From assembly GCA_020638635.1 (NCBI GenBank), contig JACKIE010000006.1, positions 124,001 through 188,000 on the forward strand: a stretch of 64,000 bases of DNA, given 5' to 3'. Position numbers and translations under genes: made by a program. The notes below the pieces were generated by a model. That model was given only the letters and a program-made list of their open reading frames with translations. It was not told where the DNA came from and did no database searches. Position 1 is the first letter of the stretch. Each line of letters begins with the position of its first letter. Source of the stretch: Planctomycetota bacterium (GTDB lineage Bacteria; Planctomycetota; UBA8742; UBA2392). Below are positions 56,292 through 64,000 of the stretch, one piece after another.

Positions 56292-58817
56292 ATGACGGCG
56301 TTCCGCCCGATCCTGCTTCTGCTGCTTGCGGCCCTGCCGGCCGGCCTGGGCGTACGCGCCGACGACACGCCGGCAGCACCCCCGCGCAGGGTCAGCGAAG
56401 CCGAACTTGAGGCCGCGCAGAAGGCCATTGATTCGCTCGATCCACACCACGCCGGATTGCTCAACGGCCTGCGCTATCTGATGCGCCCGGAGTACGAGTT
56501 GGATCTGATGGCCGGGCGCGGTTTCTGCTACTGCCCCCTGCGTCCCTATGAGCGCCGGGGCCTCGCGCCCCTGACACTGCTGGAATCGTTGCGCCTTTGG
56601 GCAGTACTGAACTCCGGCCTTGACGTCAACGAGGCCACGCGCCGCCAGCTGCTGCACTTCCTGGACAGCAACCTGCCGGACGCAAGCCGCAGCCTCGCGC
56701 ACTTCGGGGTCCAGCTCGCCGTGTGCCTGGAGGCGAGCCGCCGGCCGGAGCTCGGCCTCGACAAAGAAATCAATCGGCGAGCAGAAGACCTGGTTGAGCT
56801 CGGCATGCGCTCGCGGCGCGGAACCGACGCTGACTCGCCGCTGATCAAGGGCACGCTGATCCTGCCCATGTGGTATGGCAACCAGCTCTGGCGTGGGCTG
56901 ATCTGCCGCTATGCCATCGAGCTCGGCATCAAGTTCAACGAGCGCGTGTGGGAAACCGCCCTGCGCAACCTGTCGGGAGCCTGCCACAAAACGCGCGGCT
57001 GGCTGTCCACCCAGGGCGCCACCGAACGCCCCGAGTGGGACATCGACACCAACCTGCTGGCCATCGCGGCCGCGAACCTGGCCAAAGGCGTGCCCGAGGG
57101 CACACTGCGCGAGCCCGTTCTGCGCGCCCTGGACAAGAACCTGGCGAACGTGAACGAAGTGCTCAAGCGCCTGGAAGACGACTACCCCGACGAGCGCATC
57201 ACCGGCTCGCGCCTGGCGGTGGTGCAACTGTTCGCGCCGGAGTGTGCGCCCGAAGGCCTCGAGCCCGAGGCTTGGCACAAGCTGCTGATGCAGCAGGCCC
57301 TCAAGACCGACGACCCCACCGGGGCCTCACGCGGCGACCACGCCATGGCCGCGGCGCTGGGCCTGTGCGACGCCGACTCGCGCATCGGGCGCCTGGTGGC
57401 CGAGACCGCCCTGGCCTGCCTGGCCTTCGGCGGCGGGCTGCTGCCGCAGGGCAAGCCGCCCCTGGCGGAACTGGGGCTGCCCGTCGCCGGCCGCGCCATG
57501 TATGCCTTGTCGCTGCGCCACGCGGCGGTGCTGCAGCCAGGCTCGCCGGCGCTGGATGACATGGATGCCGACATCGAGCGCGCCATCAAGAAGGGCTGCG
57601 ACTATCTGCTCAGCGTCCAGGCGAAAGATGGAGGTTTCACGGCGCCCGACGGCTACGGCGGCATGGGAGTGCCCGGCGCGGCGGGGGCCCTGCTGGCCCT
57701 GATGCACGGCCAGTGCTCGCGCGATTCGGAAGAAATCAAGCGCGGCATGGAGTACCTGACCCGGGAGACCATCGGCGCCGGCACCTACCGCGACGCCCTG
57801 GTGCTGATGACCTTCCAGAAGTACTACGAGCCCGAGCAGCTGGCCGCGGGCATCATGACGGCCGATTCGCCCGAGGCCTTCCGCGCCGCCCAGCAAGCGG
57901 TGTGGAAGCAGATCGACAAAGCGCACCGCAAGCTGATCCAGGACCTGGCCGACAACCTGGACGGCGCCCAGAACGCGCACGGCTGGGGATACGGTCCGCC
58001 GCAGCCCGGATCTGGTGCGGGAAACTACGCCGACAACTCATGCAGCCAGTTCGGCGTGCTGGGTATGAAGGCGGCCAGCCTGCTTGGCGCCAAGCTCAAG
58101 CCTGACTGCTTCAAGTGCGAGGCCCAGCGGCTGATCAAAACCTTCCAGGAAGACGGTCCCTTTGAAGACCTGGCCTGGCGCTGGTTGTGCGCGCCCGAGG
58201 GCGACAAGCCGCCCAGGGAGATGACCGGCAAGGCCCATCCCGGCGGCTGGAGCTACATGGGCAACAGCGAGCCAAGCATGTCGATGACCGCGGGGGGCGT
58301 CTCCAGCCTCGCGATCTGCCGCGACGAACTGAAGGTGCGCGGCGTGCTGGACGACAGCCTGGAGCGCAAGATTGAGATCACCGTCATGGCCGCCACCCAC
58401 TGGCTGTCGCGCTATTACTTCGGCCTGGATGCCGACAAGCTGCTGGTCAACAACCCGGCCATCCACCGCGACCTCTACTACAACCTGTACTCGGTCGAAC
58501 GCGCGGGTGTGCTGGCCGAAACGCCGCTGTTCGGCGGCGAGCTGGACTGGTACGCGATCGGCGCGAGCGCACTGGTCACACACCAGCAGTCGGACGGAAG
58601 CTGGGGTTTGCCGGTCTCAGGCACCGAGGAGAAGGACCGGGACTACCGCGCCAATGTCCTGAACATCGCCTGGGCCATCCTGTTCCTGAAGAAGGCCGCC
58701 CTGCCCATGGTGGGCGAACCCAAACGCCCAACCCCGCCACCCAAAGAGCCACCCAGCCCAACCACAAACAATCCCAAACCCAAACCGGAACCAAAAAGCC
58801 CAACAACCGGCAATTAG
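56292..58817 (+). CDS. Secreted squalene-cyclase-fold protein, paralog 3
   Basis: Product of 841 aa. The ATG is one base after the stop of paralog 2 and AGGG lies inside that gene, so translation is coupled. Signal peptide MTAFRPILLLLLAALPAGLGVRADD, nearly that of paralog 2. The N-terminal domain reads LLNGLRYLMRPEYELDLMAG and SLRLWAVLNSGLD. Toroid repeats: LLSVQAKDGGFTAPDG, AHGWGYGPPQ, YADNSCSQFGVLGMKAASLLGA, PGGWSYMGN, SMTAGGVSSLAICRDELKVRGVL and HQQSDGSWGLP. The insert CFKCEAQRLIKTF adds a second Cys pair. Ends SPTTGN after a Pro-rich tail. Function unknown; see the first paralog for the fold. Confidence 0.85.
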   Translation: MTAFRPILLLLLAALPAGLGVRADDTPAAPPRRVSEAELEAAQKAIDSLDPHHAGLLNGLRYLMRPEYELDLMAGRGFCYCPLRPYERRGLAPLTLLESLRLWAVLNSGLDVNEATRRQLLHFLDSNLPDASRSLAHFGVQLAVCLEASRRPELGLDKEINRRAEDLVELGMRSRRGTDADSPLIKGTLILPMWYGNQLWRGLICRYAIELGIKFNERVWETALRNLSGACHKTRGWLSTQGATERPEWDIDTNLLAIAAANLAKGVPEGTLREPVLRALDKNLANVNEVLKRLEDDYPDERITGSRLAVVQLFAPECAPEGLEPEAWHKLLMQQALKTDDPTGASRGDHAMAAALGLCDADSRIGRLVAETALACLAFGGGLLPQGKPPLAELGLPVAGRAMYALSLRHAAVLQPGSPALDDMDADIERAIKKGCDYLLSVQAKDGGFTAPDGYGGMGVPGAAGALLALMHGQCSRDSEEIKRGMEYLTRETIGAGTYRDALVLMTFQKYYEPEQLAAGIMTADSPEAFRAAQQAVWKQIDKAHRKLIQDLADNLDGAQNAHGWGYGPPQPGSGAGNYADNSCSQFGVLGMKAASLLGAKLKPDCFKCEAQRLIKTFQEDGPFEDLAWRWLCAPEGDKPPREMTGKAHPGGWSYMGNSEPSMSMTAGGVSSLAICRDELKVRGVLDDSLERKIEITVMAATHWLSRYYFGLDADKLLVNNPAIHRDLYYNLYSVERAGVLAETPLFGGELDWYAIGASALVTHQQSDGSWGLPVSGTEEKDRDYRANVLNIAWAILFLKKAALPMVGEPKRPTPPPKEPPSPTTNNPKPKPEPKSPTTGN

Positions 58818-58862
58818 CGCGAGCCCACGCCCTTGCGCCAGATTGGCGGCTGGGCCATCTGC

Positions 58863-59345
58863 TTAAATCCACCGCCTCACGCGTCGAGCGTAGTCGCGGT
58901 ACACATCGCCGAAGGCTTTCTCGAGCGCCGCTTCCTCATAGGGGATAGTCTTCAGCTGCATCATCAAGACCGGAAGCGGCAGCAACAGCAGTGGCCAAGC
59001 GCTGTCCAGCAGGAATGTCACGCCCAGGTACACCAGCACCAGCCCGACATACATCGGGTTGCGCGAGATGCGGTAGGGGCCGCGCTCGATCAAGGTGCGG
59101 GCCGTGCGGTGGGGCACGATGGTGGTCTTGTGGATGGCAAATAGGATTGGGGCGGTCGGAATGAAGATCAGCGCCAGGCTGAGTATCACGATGCCCAGCA
59201 CCGTCCCGTACATGCCGGGCACCAGGGCAACCGGTTGCAGCCTGTCGAGCTGGATCGACAGGACGAGGGGCAACGCAAACAGCATCGGGGGCGGTACGAG
59301 CATCCACCACGGGCGACGAGAAGGCTGGACTTCCAGAGGTTGCAT
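58863..59345 (-). CDS. Isoprenylcysteine methyltransferase-like membrane protein (ICMT/PEMT family)
   Basis: Product of 160 aa with about four membrane helices. The SAM-binding signature of the family is present: ERGPYRISRNPMYVGLVLVYLG in the middle and EAALEKAFGDVYRDYARRVRRWI at the C-terminus. AGGAG six bases before the ATG. Bacterial members methylate lipids or small metabolites; the substrate cannot be read. It is divergent from a TetR-family gene with only 56 bp between them, so the regulator probably controls it. Candidate promoter on the minus strand: TTGATA (59387-59392), 17 bases, TACTTT (59364-59369). Confidence 0.85.
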   Translation of the reverse strand: MQPLEVQPSRRPWWMLVPPPMLFALPLVLSIQLDRLQPVALVPGMYGTVLGIVILSLALIFIPTAPILFAIHKTTIVPHRTARTLIERGPYRISRNPMYVGLVLVYLGVTFLLDSAWPLLLLPLPVLMMQLKTIPYEEAALEKAFGDVYRDYARRVRRWI

Positions 59346-59360
59346 GCTTGGCTCCTTTTC

Positions 59361-59379
59361 AGTAAAGTACAGCTTTATT
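59361..59379. promoter_or_regulatory. Candidate TetR operator
   Basis: AGTAAAG-TACAG-CTTTATT: 7-bp arms with one mismatch around five bases, in the 56-bp gap of a divergent TetR/methyltransferase pair. It overlaps the candidate -10 (TACTTT) of the methyltransferase gene, where binding would block transcription. Confidence 0.5.
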
Positions 59380-59401
59380 CAATATATATCAACTATATTA
59401 A

Positions 59402-60052
59402 ATGGGTAAGAAAGCCAAACACAGCAGCTACGACGCGTCCCGCCGACGTCAGCGGGCACTTGAGAGCCAGGAGCGGGTGCTGGAGGCCGCACGCCAGTCG
59501 TTCGCCGAGCGCGGCTATGTCGAAACCACGATGGAGCAAATCGCCGAGCAGGCAGGGGTGGCGGTTCCGACCATCTACGCCGCCTTCGGATCAAAACGCG
59601 GCATTCTTGCCAAACTCGTTGATCGGCTGGTCTCCGGCGAAGCGGGCGGTCCTGCCGTGCTGCAGACCGCCAAGGCGCGGGAAGTGCTGGGCAATCCCGA
59701 CCGTCAGCGGGCGCTGGCGGACTATGCGACTCACATGGGCGAGATACTGGCGCGCATTGCACCCGTTCACTTCATGATCAGGAACGCAGCACGCACCGAG
59801 CCCGAACTCGCGAGGCTTCACGAGCGCATGCAGCAAGGCCGGTTCAAGAACATGCAGGTCCTGGCGGATGTGCTGAAAGAAAAGGGCCCGCTTCGGGAGC
59901 CGCTTACACCGCAGGACGCAGCCCGCACCATCTGGGTGCTCTCGAGCGCCGAGGTACGCCAGCTGCTGCTGGACCACGGCGGGCTGTCTGAAGAGGGATA
60001 CGCAGGCTGGCTTACACGGACCCTCATCGCGTCGCTCCTGCCCGACAGTTGA
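59402..60052 (+). CDS. TetR/AcrR family transcriptional regulator
   Basis: Product of 216 aa. The N-terminal helix-turn-helix is standard (RVLEAARQSFAERGYVETTMEQIAEQAGVAVPTIYAAFGSKRGILAKL, residues about 25-72). The C-terminal ligand domain is helical (HFMIRNAARTEPELARLHERM). No ribosome site is seen before the ATG; the AT-rich gap reaches it directly, so a leaderless transcript is possible. It probably represses itself and the divergent methyltransferase gene. Ligand unknown. Confidence 0.92.
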   Translation: MGKKAKHSSYDASRRRQRALESQERVLEAARQSFAERGYVETTMEQIAEQAGVAVPTIYAAFGSKRGILAKLVDRLVSGEAGGPAVLQTAKAREVLGNPDRQRALADYATHMGEILARIAPVHFMIRNAARTEPELARLHERMQQGRFKNMQVLADVLKEKGPLREPLTPQDAARTIWVLSSAEVRQLLLDHGGLSEEGYAGWLTRTLIASLLPDS

Positions 60053-60337
60053 AGGAGCCCCGGACCGCAACCTTCGCCTATTGGCAAGTGTCACATTGAC
60101 CTTTGCGGGGTGGCGTATGGCGGGTGGGTTTCCCTGTTTGTGTGTCCCAAACTGGCTAAACTGTTGGCCAAGGTGCATTTAGGTGTTGGGCTGAAAACTC
60201 GGGTTTCGTTTCACCTTCCGTCCTGACGGAAAAACTTCGTCGCATTCCCGGGAACTTCGTATTCCGGGATGACGTCATTACCCGGTCCGTCCCGACTCCA
60301 GTTCACACTGACTTGCTGTTGCTCACAGGGGGCCCGC

Positions 60338-62956
60338 ATGAAACTTACCTGGTTGCTGCCCGCGACCTTCGGCGGACTGCTGCTGTTCGCCGCTTCCGCA
60401 AACGACCCAGCGCTTGCGCCGGCCGCCCAGCCTGCCCCGCAGGTCGCGGCCGAGCCGCAGCCCAGCCTGCCCGACGTGCCGGCCTTCAACCCGGCCGAGC
60501 TGGCGGGCACGCCCATGGGCGTATTGCTCGACGTCAGCAACGGCAGCGGCATCCAGCCCACCCAGGCTCGCGGTACTTTACCCCCGGGCTGGCAGCCGGA
60601 CCCGCCCCTGAACCTCAGTGGTCCCTTGCCCAGCGACGTTGAGGTACGCGGCGCAATCGTGAAGGCCGTGAACTACGTGCTGGATCTGCAGAATGAAAAC
60701 GGCTCCTGGGACGTGGTACTGACCGGCAGCCTGCTGTCCGAGACGGCCGACCAGGCCGTGGACGCCATTGCCGCCACGGGCCTCGCCGGCTACGCCCTGC
60801 GCCGCCACATCAAGGTGAACCCGGAACGCATCGAACCGGCGCTGAAGCGTGCAGCCCAGTTCGTGATAGACCGCGTCTATCGGGGCAAGCTTCCCCTGAA
60901 CGTGTGGTACGCAAACTGGCGTTACACCCTGGGCCTGAAATTCCTGCACCAGGAGTACATGAACACCAGCGACGAGGAATTCAAGAACGAGTTGCGCAGC
61001 GTGGCGCGCCGCATGGTACAGGGCCTGCTGAAGCTGCAGCTCAGCAACAGCGAAGCCCCGGCCCTCGAGCGTAAGCGCCGCACGCGCATCAGCAGCCGCT
61101 TCAAGAACAGCGCCATGCCCAGCCAGCTCGGCGTGGTGCTGGCGCCCCCGACCGACGAGGAGTATCGCGGCGGCGCGAGGGTACTCAAGGTCCTGCCCGG
61201 CAGCGCCGCCGAACGTACCGGCATTCGCGCGGGTGACCGCATCTATGAAACCGAGGGCCTGCGCGTCGAGAACGCGCTGGACTTCTATATGCAGGAGGCC
61301 GGCTTCCTGGGCGGCCAGAAGATCAACATCGGCGTGCGCCGCGACGGCGCCAAGGATTTCAAGAAGGACGTGCAGCTGGACCAGATCTGGCCCGGCTACC
61401 TGGGCCTGAAGGTGAATCCCGGCGTGGGCGAAGGCCCGGTGGTCGAGTCCTTCCTCCCCTTCAGTCCCTGCAAGGGCGAGCTCGAAGTCGGTGACATCAT
61501 CGTCGAGGCGGACGGCAACGCTGTCGCAGGCATCGACCAGCTCCGCGAAATCGAGCGCACCATCAAGCCCGGTGACAAGGTGAAACTGAAGGTGCTGCGC
61601 GGCGAAAAGTCCAAAAAGAAGTCCGCCAGCGTCGAGGCCACCGGCGCGCCCGAGGGCTGGTTCTATTTCGGCATCCAGGAGGAGGACAAGGGCGACGACA
61701 ACGGCGTGGTGGTGGACGGCGACCCGGCACCCGGCTCCCCCGCCGCCGAGGCCGGCCTGAAGGACAAAGATCGCGTTACCTGGATCGGCGAAACCCCGAT
61801 CCTGGGCATGGACCACCTGATCGAGTTCGCCGGCACGGTGGCCGCCGGCAAACCCTACGTCATCAAGTGGGTTCGCGACGGCGAAGAGATGCAGTCAGAA
61901 GTGATCGCGAGGCCCATCCCGCAGCCGTTCGATCTCACGGCCGACCTGGACGTCAACCGCCGCAACCTGACCGTGTTCGTCAGCTCCGTTGAAGCCGGCG
62001 GCGCGGCGGAAAAGGCCGGCATGAAAAAAGGCGACCTGATCAACAAGATCAACGGGCAGGACTGCTCGAACTACTTCCTGTTCGTGCGTGTGTACTACAC
62101 GCTCAGCGCAGGTGAGGAAGTCACCTTCACCATGATGCGCAACAACAAGGAGGTAGACGTCAGGTTCGAGCTGCCTAAGGCCCCGGAAACCGCGGGAGAC
62201 ACCGTCGCCGAGGAAGGCGGCTGGGCTTACTACCCCGAGATGGGCGAATCACCCAGCTTCTCGACAGGTGCCGCGATGCTGGTGCTGATGGATGTCGAGC
62301 ACGACATGGGAATCAAGGGCCTCAACCGAGTGCTGAAAGAGCCCATGGCGGCTGCCGCGAACCTGATGAACAACCTGCGCGTCACGGACAAGGAAAACGG
62401 CGGGCTGGAGACTTACGTGTACCGTGGCGGAAGCAAGGGCATGGGACAGATCGGCATGGACGTGAAAGGCTGCCAGGGCCGCAACGCGATCTGCGAGCTG
62501 ACCCTGGTCCGGATGGGTGTGTTCCGCCGCAGCAAGTCAACGCTGAAGAAAATCATCGACCAGTGGGTGAAGTACCGCGGCGAGCTGGATGCAGTCAAGC
62601 GTATGGAGTACTACAACCCGCCCGGCAAGGGCGGCTCGCCTCACAACTTTGACCGCAACTTCAACGCGGCTTACTACTGGATGTACGGCCACTACCACAC
62701 CCTGCTGGCAGCCAAGGAAGTGGGCGGCAAACACTTCGACCAGATCAACGAGATCTGCGTGAAGGCCCTGATGCTGGTGCGTGAAGATGACGGCACATGG
62801 CTGGGTCACCCCAGTTTCGGCAAGCTGTGCGGTACCTGCCTGGCGCTCTGGATCCTGGGCGAAACCGAGGGCGGCTGGCGTGACGGCTACGCCGATCCCA
62901 CCACACAGGAAAAGAAGGACGGAGGGGCGGTAAACCCGGAAACGCCCGACAAGTAG
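60338..62956 (+). CDS. Secreted toroid protein interrupted by four PDZ domains
   Basis: Product of 872 aa from the ATG at 60338 (AGGGGG five bases upstream); signal peptide MKLTWLLPATFGGLLLFAASA. Residues about 95-230 are alpha-toroid repeats (LDLQNENGSWDVVLTGS, ATGLAGYALRRHI, VWYANWRYTLGLKFLHQEY). Four PDZ domains then follow: about 262-347 (LGVVLAPP, GSAAERTGIRAGDRI), 350-432 (LGLKVNPG, ELEVGDIIVEADGNAV), 440-527 (PAAEAGLKDKDRVTWIGETPI) and 530-615 (AAEKAGMKKGDLINKINGQD). The toroid resumes near 620-855 (EEGGWAYYPEM, DVKGCQGRNAICELTLVRMG, NFDRNFNAAYYWMYGHY, VREDDGTWLGHP). No protease domain is present, so the PDZ array is probably for peptide binding. Ends VNPETPDK. Confidence 0.85.
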   Translation: MKLTWLLPATFGGLLLFAASANDPALAPAAQPAPQVAAEPQPSLPDVPAFNPAELAGTPMGVLLDVSNGSGIQPTQARGTLPPGWQPDPPLNLSGPLPSDVEVRGAIVKAVNYVLDLQNENGSWDVVLTGSLLSETADQAVDAIAATGLAGYALRRHIKVNPERIEPALKRAAQFVIDRVYRGKLPLNVWYANWRYTLGLKFLHQEYMNTSDEEFKNELRSVARRMVQGLLKLQLSNSEAPALERKRRTRISSRFKNSAMPSQLGVVLAPPTDEEYRGGARVLKVLPGSAAERTGIRAGDRIYETEGLRVENALDFYMQEAGFLGGQKINIGVRRDGAKDFKKDVQLDQIWPGYLGLKVNPGVGEGPVVESFLPFSPCKGELEVGDIIVEADGNAVAGIDQLREIERTIKPGDKVKLKVLRGEKSKKKSASVEATGAPEGWFYFGIQEEDKGDDNGVVVDGDPAPGSPAAEAGLKDKDRVTWIGETPILGMDHLIEFAGTVAAGKPYVIKWVRDGEEMQSEVIARPIPQPFDLTADLDVNRRNLTVFVSSVEAGGAAEKAGMKKGDLINKINGQDCSNYFLFVRVYYTLSAGEEVTFTMMRNNKEVDVRFELPKAPETAGDTVAEEGGWAYYPEMGESPSFSTGAAMLVLMDVEHDMGIKGLNRVLKEPMAAAANLMNNLRVTDKENGGLETYVYRGGSKGMGQIGMDVKGCQGRNAICELTLVRMGVFRRSKSTLKKIIDQWVKYRGELDAVKRMEYYNPPGKGGSPHNFDRNFNAAYYWMYGHYHTLLAAKEVGGKHFDQINEICVKALMLVREDDGTWLGHPSFGKLCGTCLALWILGETEGGWRDGYADPTTQEKKDGGAVNPETPDK

Positions 62957-62972
62957 GAACACGCCAAAGAGT

Positions 62973-62992
62973 CGGCCCGCCACGGCGGGCCG
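62973..62992 (+). terminator. Hairpin after the PDZ-toroid gene
   Basis: Stem CGGCCCGCC/GGCGGGCCG (tight loop), followed by GTTCTGTTTAATGG, 17 bases after the stop codon. Confidence 0.65.
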
Positions 62993-63618
62993 GTTCTGTT
63001 TAATGGCAAAGTACTGAACCACAAGAATGTCCGCGCCACTGCGTGAGGGACTGTCCCTTTCGTCGAATCCACGCGAAACAACCGCAGAAGGCCACACGGA
63101 GGCGCGGAGGCGCAAAGGGCTGAATGGCGTTCGTCGATCAATCGGCCAGCCGACATGGAAACAACGCCAGGACGCCAGGATGTGCCGCGGCACCAATGTT
63201 GCGGCGCGCGGATTGGCCCGCAACGTTGCAACCAACGATAAGGCCGTGGCGTTCTTGGCGCCCTGGCGTTTGAAATCCATCCCTGAACGGAAGCAGCTGT
63301 CGAATCGCAGTGGACACTTAGCGCCTTCGCGCCCCCGCGTGGCCCAAGCAGTTGCAGTTTCAATCGCGGACAAGAATGTCCGCGCCACTGCACACGCCAT
63401 TGGTAATTGAAAACTGGTTATTGGTAATTCGCTGTTCAAACGGGCGGAATGCTGATGCGGGCTCGAGGGCGGGGACAGTCCCCAACCGCGCGAAGACGGT
63501 CAACCCAGGACAGTTCCCACCCCGGATTGCTGCCTGTTTTGTCCGGCGCCTCGTGGGCGTATAAGCGTATTCATCTATACTCCCTGACCTGATCCTGACC
63601 CAACCGGAGACGCCGGAA
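62993..63618. repeat. Repeat-rich intergenic region, no gene
   Basis: 625 bp. A 22-bp sequence is repeated directly at 63021-63042 and 63370-63391; at the second copy it lies in the hairpin GCGGACA-AGAA-TGTCCGC. One RAYT-type palindrome GGGGACAGTCCCC is at 63471-63483, and a variant AGGGACTGTCCCT at 63046-63058. Word repeats of the kind seen at 50.1 kb (GCGCCTTCGCGCCCCCGCG, 63323-63341) and GGTTATTGGTAATT-like words near 63400-63430 fill the rest. Confidence 0.65.
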
Positions 63619-64000
63619 ATGCGGAAACTTGCACCTGCACTGTTCCTGCTGCTGACATTCAGCAGCCTCGCCATCGCACAGGAAGAACGCGGAGAAGCCG
63701 AAGCGCTCAGCGGCCGCTTGCAGCCGGCCCAAGCCACCGAGCTGAAGCTGGAGCTCAAGGCCTACGGCGGCGAACTAACGCTGAAATCGATGCTGGCCCC
63801 CGGCATGACGGTAAAGCGCGGCGAGGTGGTGGCCGAAGTCAGCGCCCCGGAGTACGAAGACGCCGTTATGCGCGCCCGCGAGAACGTGCGGCTGAGTGAA
63901 ATGGCCCTGCAGTTGATGCAAGAGGCCGCAAACTCCGCGCAGGAATCCTACAAGCTGCAACTGGAGCGCACGCAGCGCGCGGCCCAGCGCGCCGAGCAGG
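63619..64000 (+). CDS. HlyD/RND-adaptor-like secreted protein (3' end cut off)
   Basis: The first 127 codons are visible and the gene runs off the right edge. GGAG lies nine bases upstream of the ATG at 63619. A signal peptide, MRKLAPALFLLLTFSSLAIAQ, precedes GRLQPAQATELKLELKAYGGELTLKSMLAPGMTVKRGEVVAEVSAPEYEDAVMRARENV, the half of a lipoyl-like barrel with V-x-x-G-x-x-V typical of membrane-fusion proteins. From about residue 80 the chain is a helical coiled coil (RLSEMALQLMQEAANSAQ, LQLERTQRAAQRAEQ). It could be the periplasmic adaptor of an ABC or RND exporter; the partner is outside the window. Confidence 0.7.
   Translation, partial: MRKLAPALFLLLTFSSLAIAQEERGEAEALSGRLQPAQATELKLELKAYGGELTLKSMLAPGMTVKRGEVVAEVSAPEYEDAVMRARENVRLSEMALQLMQEAANSAQESYKLQLERTQRAAQRAEQ

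Overview
The window is high-GC DNA dense in ordinary bacterial genes. Its 16S rRNA points to the phylum Planctomycetota: near the 5' end it matches the planctomycete PLA46 probe site with one mismatch, yet it carries the standard EUB338-I site that many cultured Planctomycetales lack, so a deep or uncultured lineage is likely. Secreted squalene-cyclase-fold proteins carrying a DNS(C/N)SQ motif, a CHASE2 adenylate cyclase and structured intergenic repeats fit that reading.

Layout. 1-6193 (-): an AddA/AddB-type helicase-nuclease pair, coupled by an ATGA overlap; the AddA-like gene runs off the left edge. 6261-10342 (-): a small membrane protein and a very large secreted repeat protein with a C-terminal sorting tail and a structured leader. 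10508-13739 (+): a DmeF-type metal exporter, pyrG, and a SUKH-like protein overlapping pyrG. 13790-14521: a RAYT transposase between inverted pairs of REP palindromes. 14535-19115 (-): YjbR-like, GspC-like PDZ, hypothetical, SDR, pirin and FMN reductase genes. 19297-25494 (-): a complete rrn operon (16S, tRNA-Ile, tRNA-Ala, 23S, 5S) with promoter, boxA sites, a pre-23S processing stem and an end hairpin. 25727-31439: apt (-), then an aldolase/SDR fusion, an M3 peptidase and a DMT transporter (+). 31533-34371 (-): a secreted hypothetical protein and a YhaM-like exoribonuclease. 34507-42932 (+): CHASE2 cyclase, two paralogous SH3-type proteins around an M48 lipoprotein protease, and two TPR proteins. 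42983-49040 (-): two small membrane proteins, radA, an IS200-type transposase inside composite palindromes, ribD and a diverged BshC-like protein. 49596-62956: a small acidic protein (TTG start), three tandem secreted squalene-cyclase-like paralogs, a methyltransferase/TetR divergent pair, and a fourth cyclase-like protein with four PDZ domains inserted in its fold. 63619-64000: start of a secreted HlyD/RND-adaptor-like protein.

How genes work together. The AddAB pair and RadA serve recombination and repair, while pyrG, apt and ribD are housekeeping metabolism. The most distinctive part is 50.6-63 kb: a secreted protein family duplicated in tandem with copied upstream sequence, plus a probable relative whose alpha-toroid is interrupted by a PDZ array. 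No catalytic motif is recognisable in these toroids, so a structural or binding role outside the cytoplasm is as likely as chemistry.

Several intergenic regions carry palindromic or word-like repeats. At least two belong to single-strand transposase (Y1) systems. No CRISPR array, phage or integrase was seen.
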